DNA of 64,000 nt. It comes from Stercorarius parasiticus (Eukaryota > Chordata > Aves > Charadriiformes > Stercorariidae). Below are positions 1-13,700 of the stretch, in pieces. The position numbers and the translations under genes were made by a program. The notes beneath the pieces are model-generated. The model saw nothing but the letters and a program-made list of their open reading frames with translations. It was not told where the DNA came from and searched no databases. Location of the stretch: NCBI GenBank assembly GCA_013396915.1, contig VWZL01001283.1, positions 97,925 through 161,924 on the forward strand. Direction: 5' to 3'. Every line of letters starts with the position of its first letter. The first letter of the stretch is position 1.

Positions 1-1586
1 GGACAGGGAAATTTTCCCCAATATATTTAAAGAGTTTGTTTTCCAAGTAAAATAGCTGTCTTTTTTCGTTTTTAAAAAAAGAAGACAATGTTTTGTAGAC
101 ACTTCCTAAATACTCCCAGCCAATAAAGTGGGCAAGAACCTACAATGTTTTGACAAGTTATGGTCTACTATTACTTCCCAGCAAAACAAAGATTGTAAGA
201 CAAAACGAATGTCAAAAAGATAAGTGTAGATGAGAAGAGTTCCAGATCACTGGTAGACTTAGCTGTGCTCATTACCGTTCACAGTATCAGTACATCAGGA
301 ACATCAGGGTATAGGCACCTCAGGCTTGCATAACCAAAAAAACATCCCCAAGGTAAATAATTTGCCAGTCACAGAATTTCTCATTCCCTAAACAGAAACT
401 GACAGCTTTGTAAGGTGAGGAATAAATCAGTTCACTATGTCAGCCTCAGTGGGCTTTCCAGCAATCTTGTGCTAAAAAGCATTGCTGAAGATTTTGCTTT
501 GCCTGAGGTTTCCTGCATGATTAAGCTTTGCATTACATGTTGAACAGCCTCTGCCTGAACCTCATACTGAATCATATGCAGATAAAGAAGCTGATTACCT
601 CCATGAGGCAGTAATCATTTTTTCAGGTGTGACAATACTTTGTCTTGTCTAGAAGTTTAAAAGGAAGGAAATGACAAGCACTAGACAGAATACATTAAAC
701 ATACCTCTGCCTGACAGTTTAAGTGAACTTGGATAACTGAAGTAATGCTAAGAATGGCTCAGCAGGATAAGGCACAAAAGGGGTTTCCTGTAACAAATAA
801 TGCTTCTAGACTCTCCTGTGGGCAGTCAGTTTTCTGGGGAAGGGGCATGATCACTACAGACTGAGGTGAGGTCTCATGTGGCCAGTGCTAGACAACTCAC
901 AACATACTAACAGTCTCCACTGTTGACCTAATTACAGGACAGCTGAGGTGAATTTAGGAGCCAAAGTCCAGTATCTCGGCACCTAACAAGCTATCCTCAC
1001 TACCTTGTTACTGAACTAGGCAAACATCTTCATTTTAGTATCAGAGAAACAGGCAGAAATGCTAGCGGAGCTCAGCTGACCTACATCAATATTTCAGGCA
1101 GTAGCAACAAGCAGTCAGCTAGGGCTGAGCCAATATGGAATCAAGCAGTATGTAGTGGGACAAGGAGAAAGCCCAGTAAATGGGTTGTGCTAATCAGTCA
1201 CCAAAGGACTACTACCTTTGATAAAGGAAAACCTCTGAAAGTAGGAGAGATTGAAATTTTAGTAAGTTTTAATTATGTTAAGTATTCTCCATTTGAATCT
1301 GAAACATGTAAGATACCCATACATGTTTTCAAAGATATCACTACCCTAGGAAACACAGACTTTAGTCAGTAAAATTAAAGATTAGTCTTCAATCAGTTAA
1401 GTTTGGATTGAAAACAAAGACAAGCAGAATATAGGTTACGCTTTGATCTTGTGTATATACTTACTCTTTTGTCATCTTTTTGATTATGCAGCCTCCTTCA
1501 ACATATTTCACAATAAAAAGCTGAAGGTATAATCAAGACATTGTGTTGAAAGACCTTTTACGGAAATACACAAAAACTATACATAC
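1..1586. other. GAK intron, left edge of window
   Basis: AT-rich intronic DNA. I looked for the next GAK exon and found none. No repeat or RNA gene recognised. Confidence 0.7.
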
Positions 1587-1735
1587 TCTATTATGGAATC
1601 TTGAAGGCCTGTATGTTCTTGGAGAGAGATTGTACACAGCATAGTGGCCAGGATGTTTAGAGTCCAGACATAACCGCACATCTTCTATGTTATTTTTTAT
1701 GGCAGATTCTACACCTTCAGCTGGAAAGGACATCA
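1587..1735 (-). CDS. GAK: GAK exon (PTEN/tensin-like domain)
   Basis: 149 bases, acceptor gtcttcag, donor AGA|GTATGT. Contains [16 protein letters not shown] and [15 protein letters not shown]. It is the most 3' GAK exon in the window; I could not find the next one (the segment up to the Cys-x5-Arg-like motif) in bases 1-1586. Confidence 0.95.
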
Positions 1736-4700
1736 CTGAAGACAGAACAACAAACACCAGGTGAAGTATTCACTTTTTTCATATATTAAGAACAATCAGA
1801 AATCATTCTTAAAATAGACAGAATTATCATACCAGCAATTCTGGAAGTGATGTACGATATATCCAAATCTCCTTTTGCATAACTGAAACAGAACACATTG
1901 GAGTTAATACTGGGAAATAAAACCACCCAAGCTGTAAGTATAAAACCCAGGTCTCTCAGGCTACACCCACCACCATGAATAACATTTCATGTCTTCTGTC
2001 TGAGGCTTGTTACCTCACACTTCAAGGTTTTCAGAATAGAATTTTCAGAATAAACATTTTATTGGTATAGTTACTCATTTACATCAGTTGCAACAGAAGT
2101 ATCTCTGGGGATTTTGTACAGATGCCTTCAATGTTTAACTCATTCCTCTAGCCCCTGCTCTTACTGATAAACATTGTAGGTAACAGTTTGAAAGCCTAAT
2201 AAGGATGCCTTAACATCTTTAATGGAGGACATCATAATGCTTAAAAAACAAAGACCATTTGTTGAAACTTTACATTTTACATGATGTAACTCTGTCATGT
2301 TACAACCTGGCCCAGATGGCCATGCTGCCCAATTTCTGGATTCCTTATGAATAGAGGGTACCTGAATCTCTTTCCTCATTTAAATCATTCCTCCAAAAAT
2401 TCACCGCCAAAAACTCTCATAGTAAGCAAAGCATTAATCATTACTCAACTCTTTTTCATATAGTTGTGCAGAGTTTCAAAGAGCAGCCTTTTGGAAAAAT
2501 AATCTCCCAGTGATTTTTTTTTATTTATTTTTTTATTTAGGTACATTCCCTTCATTTCTACCTAATCACCCATATTACGCCAGTAACTTACTATTTTAAG
2601 AGTGCTATTATTTTTTTGTTCCTAGCGTACCTGTTATGTAGCAGGACAAAAAAGCTCGAGAAAAAGACTGAAGAGCCCCAATGCAGGCCAACACCCTTGT
2701 GTGTAATCACATAGGTCTGCACTCCTCATTGGCAAAATAAGAACAAACCTCACCTACAGAATTTGGCTTAGACATCCCAAACTTAATTAAGTCAGTAGCA
2801 TATTATCTACAGAATATCAAAATGTCATCACAAGATGATGATACCTGTTTAAGGAATGCAGAGGTACTATCAAAGCAAAACTTTTATATCGCTATAAAGT
2901 TTCAAGATACTGCTTGAAAGACCAGATCTAGGATACCGCACTCAAGTTTTGAAACATCAAGACAGAACATTATGATTTTATTCCTTACTGCTTGCTGCTA
3001 AACATGAAGGAGGCTGAAGGGATTGACTGAAATATTATTGAATTTGCAATGACTAGGAGGAGGATAAGGCAAGAACAACAGTTCTGAAAGGAAGGACATT
3101 AAACAGTATTTATCAGTGTCCTAACAATGATAATGACCCACAGTCTCAAAAGAAATTGAAATAACTACAACGAATTTGAGAGTCTCACTAGACAAAGCAC
3201 TAAAAAACTGAGCCTTGAAAAATCTTGTATAAGAAGGTAGACAAAGTGGCCAAATAAACACTATTCCAAAACTGCCTGCACCTTTGGAAGGACACAACTT
3301 TATCACATAGATCAAGTGGTAATACCGTTGCAGCAGAAATTTACATTCAGAGCTAATCATGATTTCTTACTAAAATTAGTGAAAAGCATAGTCCTTCACC
3401 TGATTGAGAAGCGTTTAACGTTATTTGTTGCTTACACCCACCATCTTCAAGCAAGAAAACATGCAGATCATACAAATAATAGCAACTTTATTAATATCAA
3501 GATAAAAAAACCACCTAATAGAATAGCCTGAGAACAAAGAACCATTATCTCTCCAATGCTGTAACACTGAGGTTAAGCAGCAACTTGAAACAAGCACAGA
3601 ACTATTAAGAGCAAAAACCAAACTGTCCTCACACACATTCTCTTGGGAACACTTTCAGATATTAACTTCTTACTAGCCACATCACTCAATTCAGCTTTGC
3701 TTTTTACATTTGTCTAAATTAAAATGCAACATTATTAGCAGCATGGATCTCAGCACACACACATTGCTGAAAAAGCGCAGCTTGGTATGTCAACAACAGG
3801 GCACAGCTACATCAAGCTTTCTGTTTTGCAGTAAAAGGTCTGTATGCGTGTTACAACTGAAAAAGCTGCAGAATGTTTGTGCTGTCTTAATTAAAATGTA
3901 GCTGCTTAACTGCAAAATCAACACAAGTCTCCTAAAGCATGTGACCTTGTCCTTTAATTATTATTCCTTGAACTTTATTCTGAAGATTTCAGAGCTATTT
4001 CAGTAGTAAGACTTGAACACAAGATACGCTGTTTTTAGTGGAGTGTTTCATGTCAAACTGGTAACTGAGATTGTTTTACATGGCAAGAAGGTGAAAAAAT
4101 GTCTATTCTTCACACCGGTAAGCATTGCTACACATTTCAAGATAAAACTCTGTAACTAAAAATAAGGAATAAGGTCCTGCCTTTCATATTAACATCAGAA
4201 ATTTCATTTACATAGCAATGTTGGTGGCAGGTGATAAGAGTAGAACATGCAAACAAACCAAGAGACTGCATGGAGAATTTCTGGCTTGTGACCCATATGG
4301 AAAATTCAGTGTGCTTTTTAAGGGTTTAGTTAAGCTAAACAGGAAAGCATGTTACAACACCAATATTTAGTCACTTTTCTGATGATACCAGGCTACTTCA
4401 AGGCCTTTTAGTGTGAAGTCTGATGGGAAATGTAGCAAATAAGATATGAATTCTCATTTTTCAAAATAAATACCCAAATAAAATCAGAAGTTTTAATCAG
4501 ATGTTAAAAACTTTTCACTGTGTAAATGGTTGTCATTATCTGTAATGACAGATTATTATTATTATTAAGTGCAGCTTAAGTGTAAGCTGCATTTAAAGAC
4601 CATAACAATATTAAACAAAAGATCATTCCAGCAAATTAAGTTAAAAACAATTACATTAAAATTAACAATTAAATTCACAAAATAAACAAGTTAGCATATG

Positions 4701-7700
4701 AGGGATTGGAGCATCTCCCTTATGAGGAAAGGCTGAGAGAGCTGGGACTCTTTAGCCTGGAGAAGAGAAGGCTGACGGGAGACATTATTAATGTTTACAA
4801 CTGTCTAAAGGGTGGGTTTAAGGAGGATGGAGCCAGACTCTTTTCAGTGGTTCCCAGTAACAGGACGAGAGGTAATGGGCACAAGCTGGAACACAGGAAG
4901 TTCCAATCAAATATGAGAAAAAACTTCTTTATGGTGAGGGTGACAGAGCACTGGAACAGGCTGCCCAGGGAGGTTGTGGAGTCCCCTTTCTCTGGAGACT
5001 TTCAAGACCCACCTGGATGCAGTCCTGAGTAATGTGCTCTAGGCAATCCTGCTTTAGCAAGGGAGTTGGACTAGATGATCTCTAGAGGTCCCTTCCAACT
5101 CTGAAAATTCCATGATTCCGTGACAGCACAAAATTCTACAACAGTGCATATTTACCTATTATTACTAACAGCTGAAGATGGGAAAGAATAAAGAATGACA
5201 GACTAACCAGTACAGCCACAATGTGAGCATACAAAACATTATCTTCAGTTAAATAATGCTCTGACACTGACTGATCTTCTTCCAGACAACTCTACAGTCA
5301 CAAGAGTAGAAAAACACCCATTCATTAGCTGAACACCGCCATTTTTGCAATTTATTTTTTAAGAGACAGGAAGAAATACATCACTGAAATTCACATCAAC
5401 CTGTTGCCACTTGGTTTTGCTTCATAAAACTGAATTAATCATTCAACTACCCAGTGCAACAAAAAGATCCATGAAATTAAACATTAATGCAGCTTCAAAC
5501 CAGAAACAAAATTACCTTAGAAGCAAAGAAAGCTAGCAATAAAAGGCAGCTAATTGTTCCCTAGATTACTAGATCATAATGTCTTCATTGAAAGAGACTG
5601 TTCTGACAAAGCAAAACAAGATTGCTCATAAGTTTTGCATGCTGCTTTCAATACCAGTGAAGACTGGATACTTAAACCATTTATATATGTCTTTTCGCAG
5701 AGCATCTGCAACCTGTATGGATGCAGACCTCAATAAGCATAAAAACTGATCAAGGGCACAGCAGCGACACAAGCAAGAGACAACGAGTTGAACAGAGGTG
5801 TGTTGGGTCTGCACAGCTGCAGAGTGAGTTATCAGGCACACACAGGCACATCTGCTGGAATAAAGTTCCCTTCTGTGCAGACGCTGCTCTGCTGTATCAG
5901 GCCTCTTCACAAAGCACTGCAAGGCTGCTCTAAGTGTTCATACACCCCAGTACTTTCTTCTAGGTCAGTCTGTATCAATAGAGGGCTGAACCTCTGCTGC
6001 TGCTCTGTGTTCTCTTTCATCTAGCTATAAACTGTTCCTGCCTGACCTGAATCTGCAATGGAGACTGCGACGCCTGCAAGCAAGGTGGCCGGGGCGGCAA
6101 TCAGGATGGCCCTCATTCACCCTCCTGTTCCTAGTAGCCTGTGAGTTTTCACACTTTATTAGACTTATTAGAATAAACAAGAAACCAAATTTGAACTAAG
6201 ATAAAGGCTGCTATGGGAGAGAAGAAAAAATTAACTTTTTTGTAGCAACTACAAAACACTAATTCTTCCATTGTAGAAAGAAGTCTGTCTGCAGATAAAG
6301 GAAATAACTCCACAGTTCAGATAAGCAACGGTAAGTAGGAAGGAGAGCTTACTTAATGAGATGACAGACTCCAAACACGAGGAGTGCTTAAGTTAAACAC
6401 CATTGCATCAAAAAACTTTAAACAAAGTCCTATAAAGGCACGATATAACATTTGCTTAAGAATAACATGATGTGAGCTATCTGTTTTAATTTCCAGCCCC
6501 TCACGACTCTCAAAGGAAAAATCCGATACCCTCTCAACTAAGCAAGCCAGAATTCAAACTATACAGGCAATCTGTCAGAGCCCTGGTTGTGCCTCATGTT
6601 GGGCACCAATAAATTTGTCGTGGTTTGAGAAGAAAAGACAGAATGAGAAGAAGAGAGAACTTATGGGTTGAAAAAGAAACTGAACTACTTTAATGAAATA
6701 TTAATAATAAAACAATAAACAGAAAACATAATAATATTATCAAGAAAATTATGAAATATATACAATACATATAAAACCAGTATTGAGCTCCCACAACAAC
6801 GATCACATCACCGGCAGGCACTGGGAAAGACCCAGACTGGACTTGGTGATGGATGGGAACTGGATTCCAGAACTGCATTCAGGAACACACGGATCAGGAT
6901 CAAAGGCAGACAAACAGAGTGGTCCTTGGACGCCAGCCATTGATGGAAGAGCCTGACCCCTTTGATCCCTCAGCTGTTACACTGAGCATGGGGCAGAAGG
7001 GATGGAATGCCTTGTTGGTCAGTTTTGGGTCACCTGTCCTGTCCGCTCCTCCCCACTCCCCACAGATGCAACCCCTCTACACTTTTCCAACTCCGACCCT
7101 CCAATGGGACATGTAACAAAGTTAGCTGACCTTGGTTGCTATAGCAGTAAGTATAAGCAAGAGCCTCTCTGCGTACCATTTCTTGGTATTCACTATAAAC
7201 AACAGGCCTTATCGCTCCAGAAGCGGACAATGTCTGAAGAATATGCCGTTAATTTCAGAATTAGAAGAGGCTTAACTGAAAAATAAAATTACTGAAAAGA
7301 AAATTGGTTCTGTTTTACCTCAAACCAGGATAGGGGTGAGGAAAATGCATGACAAGGAAGAGACATTTTAGTTTGTCCAGAATGTCTGCTTCTCATGTTG
7401 AAGAGTTTTGAAAAGGCAGTCAAGTATGCAACGGTAGAGGAGGTATTCTCACATCCCTCATGGTTATCATCTGTAGCCACAACACAAGTTTGTAAAGGCA
7501 GAGAATGATCATGACAAAAAGAGATATGTCCTATGGTGGATGCAAACAAAGAATTAACACTTCAGCTTGGTTAAAGCATAAATATTTTAAGAATGCATAA
7601 GCCCAGTGCTTGGACTCTCAGCAGAATAGGGAATGTTAAATACTAAGCATGTTAAATGCTAAAGAACCTGAGACTACCTTAGGTCCTGCATAACACTAAG

Positions 7701-10700
7701 TATTGCTCACATTAATTCATGTTTTGCCATTTTAGTGAACTGTATACACATGACAGACTTACCAAGGAATGTAAATTACAGAATCAAGGGCCACTAAAGA
7801 ACATTGGGAAACTATAGGTGGAAAGTGTTTCTCTTTCAGTATTGGTTAAATACTATCTGGAAAATAAGTACTGAAGTAACTGATTCTCACTAGCATAATT
7901 ATCTACTGTCCTTTCACTCCCCAACCCAATGATCAAATTCACTTAGATAACACAAGCAAACAAAAAGGCAGTTGCATGAAGACAGAGGGTCTCCCACAAA
8001 ACCAAGATTTGTCTATGTTAGAGCAGAGCATAAACAAAAGTTTGACAGTCTCACACGCTCTGTCAACAGAGGGGATGTGCAAAAGTCACCTAAATATAAA
8101 GCCTTATTCAATCAGCTTAATCCACAACATCTCTAAGGGACTGATCTCCTCATGATGAACCTTGGGACTTAACATACGCTGTCTGACGATCCTTTGTCAA
8201 TTAATCACAGCCCATAGAAGTGCTGGATCCCCACTTTAGCTGGAAAAGGCCTGTGGCTCGTTGATCTAATTTGGATATTACACTACTTCCACCCATTAAG
8301 ACCTACACACCAAAACCAGGTCAAACAATTACATTCACAAGCTACTCAATTCTAGTAAATATCCACATGTGACTTTCTGTAATTAATACAACTAAGATGT
8401 AAAAGTAATGAGCTTTTCTGACTAATATTTAGTAAGTTCCACAAGATATGAACTTGCATTCCTGATAGAGGCTCAAACACTACCACAAAGTAGTCATGCC
8501 GGACAGGGTTTGAAGCAGTTAGAGGATTCCACAACAGTACCTTATGTTCCACACAAATTTAAGGCATAAATGATCCTGCCATAGGGCTCTATGCAGGACT
8601 CAAGAGCCCCAAGTTCCATGTTAGTAACACTTTCCCATCTTTGTCAAAAAACGGATTCTAACTAAAGTGCCAAGAGTACAGTTCAGCCACAGCATACTAA
8701 ATAGAAATTCAGAAGTAGCGTAACAACTCCAAGAATAAGATAGATGCAAGACTTATTTTGGGCAGTCACCATAATCAATAAATAATTGCAGAGAAGAGCA
8801 TGCGAACTGAACAGCCTTTTCAGACACCAAGTCCTCACTGTCCTATGCTTCAGAAGCTGACAGCCGAGTTCTGCAGATGCAGTTGTGTGTACAGTTACTG
8901 GTTTATTCCTTGCACACTACACTTACTGTGGAACCAAAGCAAATCACACAAAGCAAAAAGCCACACACACCTGTTAGGTAAGGGAAATAAAAATAAGGTG
9001 CAGGCACAGCCTAAGCCACTCCATATTAAAAAGTAAATTTTAGACAGTCCTCATCCACGACTAGAAAGGGGAAAACAGCACAAGATGAAATTCAAACAAG
9101 TCCTTAAACTTCCACGGGTAAGGAAGAAACTGCTTGCAAGAAGGAAGAAGAAACTTCTTCAAACATAACTGACTGACGGAGGCACAAAAATCCAGAACAT
9201 CATGTGGAGACAAGAGCACAAAAAAGTGAAGTGCGGGAGTACTTGAGAAGCATGTAGTGTATAAATCAAAATATAGTATCAGAGTAATATCTAATACAGG
9301 AACATAGGCAAGGGAAAGTAGGGCTTATAACTTTGTCAGAGGCAGAGAAAAATTTAAGTGTTATCTGTCACAAAGGAAGACATTTTTCCACTGTGAGACT
9401 TAAATAAATTCTGCCAGTTTTGCTTGTAAGACTAGGAATTAAGTACCTTTGAGTTTATAAATAGCAGAGCTGTCAAAGGCAAGGAATCTGCAGAATATTT
9501 CTATGTTTTATCACACAGTACACTTCATTTAAAAAGATACCACAAAAGGAACAGAAGTAGGACTGAAGAGGAGGGGAGAGAAAGATCAGTTCCACAGAAG
9601 GGAGCAGGTACAAGGAGATAAAGAGCAGAGGCCTGCAAGACAACACATGTCAAAAAAATAAAATGGAGAGCAGTTGCTTAAAAGCTGTAGCTCATGTTAC
9701 TTCATACATAGAATTCCTACAGTTCTGCTAATCTGCTAGCAAGTCACCGCTTTTCATCATGCAACAGTTCGTTCCCCTTGTACACCTCCCCATCTTCTCT
9801 TGAGTCAGTGTGGTTTCCCCAGGGTGAAAAGTTTGATGCTACTGTGCCAATTGCTTATGTAGAAAGCTTAAGGACAAACCAAAGCTGCACAGCTTTTGCA
9901 ACCTTTAAAAAGTATACCTGGCCTTTCTAAGCCATGCACAGGAAGTTTAAACAAAAGTTTAAGTGCAAACAGCTAAAAATCACTTGAAGTGGCTATAGAG
10001 GTGCAAAACCTATAGATCATTACATGCATTTTAGAGCAGCACCACACACAAATTACATGCAGTGACAGAAAAAAAAGTTGCAAGCAATAGACTTCACAAG
10101 CCCTAGTGCGGTACCCCAACTGAACGGCCACAAACCCTAGTGAGAGACAAGTTTCGGTATTCCTTAGGAGGTTCTAGTTCAGGCGTGGTATTCAGTGGTG
10201 ACTTACCTGCTCTTCCTAGAACTAAGAAAAAACTTTTACACTGCATAAAGTTTTGTTGTGAGTTAAGAATGTATGAATCATACAGATTGATAAATATGGA
10301 TCATATAGAAGTACTAGAAATGTTTAGAATAGGACTGAAAATCTGATTAGACAAAAATAATCACACACTAGGTATCTGAGAACACATGCATCAAAACAGG
10401 AATATTCTTCCATGTAACACGGGGAAAACTAGACAAAAAGCGCAGACCGTCTCACTTTGCCTTAAGAGCATAGAATTCCACCTGAAAACTGGAGAGCAGA
10501 GCTCATACACTGCTTCCCTGTATTTTTTTTTTTTCTCACCTCCATTCTCTTTATTTCTACCTTTCACCACTCCATCTTTTTTCTTCCTTATTCATGGAGG
10601 CTCTATCTATTAATTCAATTAATTCATTCTGAACCATGACAGTCCTATTCCATACCTTTCCACCCTGCTCCAGACGCCACCTGCTTATCTCTCCCAAGCT

Positions 10701-13700
10701 TTCAATATCTAAAATACAGCAGGGAAAGTAGTACTTATGAACAGGCTTTTGCCCCTAACATTCTCATTTCTAGTATATGATTGCTAAAGTAACTTTTCTA
10801 TTAATATCAATCTCTCTAATACCATCTATTAAAGCTTATACTTGGAAAAGTATGCTGAATTTGATCATTTCTGGAGTAAGCTCCTGACCCTTCATTTAGA
10901 ACTCTTACCAGCACAATTTTATTTTTTTATTTAATTTTTTTTTTTTTTTTACTCACTTGGCCACAGACTGGATAACTTTAGAAGATGTATCCTTAATATT
11001 AGTGAAAAATCGCTCTGTTCCACCCCTCAGAATATCAAAGAACCCTCCATAAGTCTGGTCACATTCCGCAACGGTCAGGCCTAGAGTAGTTGAATAAAAA
11101 TAATTGTACTTTAAGTCATATCCTGCAATGGGCTCCATACTAAAGCAAGCTGCCTACAAAGCTGGAAGTGAATGCACATACAGGCTATGCCTTGCCGTAA
11201 GGCTCACAGTTCTAAAGTTCTCCTTAACTATGACCTATACAAAAAATAGTAATTCTTGTGGTCACGAGGTACAAGCAAACTACATAACACACTGTTTAAT
11301 TGACTGTTTGCATTTAAGAGAAAACAAGGTAAAAAATTTCTGAATGTAAAGCATTTATTCCACATTGCCAGTGCAGCGAAATACTGACTCTTTTTAGTAA
11401 CAGTCACTTTAAGTGCAGCTTATCATTAGCAAATCTACTTAAGCACCCCCAGTAGAGACATTTTAATGCAGGGCTTCAAAAGCAGCTGGCATAATTAAGT
11501 TACTTGTTAAGCACAACATCCCACCACAAGATCCCTATTAATTTGATTGTATACAAGAAACAGTACTCATTCTTGCACAAAACTTATGGCCAAACAGCCT
11601 TTTGATTATAATCCTATTAGGAAGCTGGGTTCTTCCACAGAAATTGATACATAGATAACATTACTGCAATAAACATTACTCAATTTTAAAAGTTTCCCTG
11701 GAACATGAATATCCTTTTTCTCATTGGCAATTCATCACAAGTAATATGAAGCAAGAAATATCAAGCTGGAAGGAAAATTGAATATAGTATGAAATATTCC
11801 CTTGATATCTTCTACATTAATTGAAATGTTCCACATTCACATATGATATATGATAAGACGGACGCAGAAATTGCCTTTTAATAAGAAATGAGATGGAAAT
11901 AAGCCTATCAAACTTCTCATGTTCTTTACTATATTAAGTGCAAGTATTTTCAGCTGAATGAGTTCTGGAATATCTATTTTTACAGAATGGGTATGTCAGC
12001 TTTAAATTGTGTCATTTTAGAGACGTTTATGGTTGACTCTATTTAGTACTGCTAGTCCAACTACTGTTTTTGCTCAGATGGAACCACAATTCATCCTCAT
12101 CACCAGTGATGTTCTATGGTGCAATCATACCCTGAAGTCCTTCCTGCACAATCCTCCCATGATAAGCTGGGCTCATGGCAGTAGTACCAGCTATGGCTGC
12201 TTCTGAAAGTACTGACTGGGTAGCCAATAAACTGAGTTTAGGTGGTGCTTTTTCCCTATGAGGCTGTCAGACATGACTCTTTTGGAAGTGACAAAAGCAA
12301 ACAGCTTTAGACTATGATCACTCTGTCAGATGCACTCCAAACTATGACAGGGGTCAAAAGTCTTTTTTGGGGGGGAGAGGCAAGGAGGCAGAGGTGGACC
12401 CCAGAGACTTATGGAAGTATTTCTTCCTCATACAGGCTTTTTGCGGGCTAAAATAGACATGTCAGGTCAGTGTTTCCTTAGCATTAATGAATTAGTGTGG
12501 TTCATTGCCAAAATCCCTGCAATTGCTTCTGTGCTTCTTTATTGGACTACCTCAACCATTAGACACCAACAAGCCCACTTTAGCATAAAGTTACACCAAA
12601 AGCCAAAGAATGGCTGCTATCTTTTAAGCTGTAACACATCAGCTGTTAAGTAGTTGTTCTTGGAAAGCAAAGGGAACTGTTACTTCCTTACACCAAAGAT
12701 TCAACATTGTGCCCAAACTCAGGATAGGTACTAACTTCAGTAACTTCTGCCACAGAGTAACAAGGTTTCAGTTAAAATACAGCACTTCTGAGAAGATTTT
12801 TAAGTTTAAACTCCTCTTAAATTATCCTCTTTACACAAGACATTTTCAAATATCATTGCCTCATTGAATGGGAAAGTTTTGGGTTTAAAATAAGCCATTT
12901 TTATTCATTTGTCATAACCTGAAGACTGCTTTCACTACAGCTCTTTTCCTTAAGAACATGGTTGCCTATTGTATCCGCCACTGTCATCAAGTTTTAGTTC
13001 ATTTATTTAAACTCTCCCTCCTTTACAGGTCAATAATGCATTTTAGTTTCAATTATTTTACATTGGAAAAAGAATTTTATCTTGCCAAGCAATGAACTTG
13101 AGAAATTTGTTTGAATGTATCAACATACAACCAAACCCTGGAAAAAATAAAGCAAGGTTAGAAACAGCAATAGAAACATTAAACAGCTAGTACTTGTACA
13201 AAGTGTCTAAAACCCCCAAAGGATTTTTTTTTCCATATAAAAGACATGCAGTTGGTTTTACACTAAGATGATGTCTCTTTCTGCACTTACCTGCATTGTA
13301 CATATTGTTCAGCTGTCCTGCAGGCTTGGAGCTCTGTGAAACAGAGGTCACAGATGTCCGAGGCTGAGCATTGTTTCCATAGCCTCCATTTTGTTCCAGG
13401 AGCTGAGGAGATTAACATTCACTGTGAGTATTTTCTTGCCAATTTAGACAACTTGTTACGCTTTGTAAATTACTTTTACTTGGTGAGAACAAGCAAACTG
13501 AAACTTCAAGAGAAAGCCAGGAAGTTAAGATACACTAACTGATTTATCACAAATTGCACAAATTAAGCATCAGAGAACACCTAAGCGCGTTTCAAGTTAG
13601 TGTAGGCAGAGCCTTCATATACTAGATTTTTCTGTGCAAGTCAAATGCAGCATGTCAAACAGCACTTGCATGCTAAAGAATGACCCAACATCATTAGAAG

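Larger units (their letters stand above)
1883..10956. other. GAK intron (about 9 kb)
   Basis: Long AT-rich intron between the DILRGGTER exon and the tensin-domain exons. Contains the CR1 at 4,700-5,122, the ERV LTR with primer binding site at 6,591-7,332, a short TTA run near 4,553 and poly(T) just before the splice site at about 10,930-10,950. Nothing else recognised. Confidence 0.8.

Noticed and set aside
8106..8215. Possible box C/D snoRNA (catgatgaa ... ctga)
   Set aside because: The C-like and D-like boxes are only about 30 bases apart, with no terminal stem visible.
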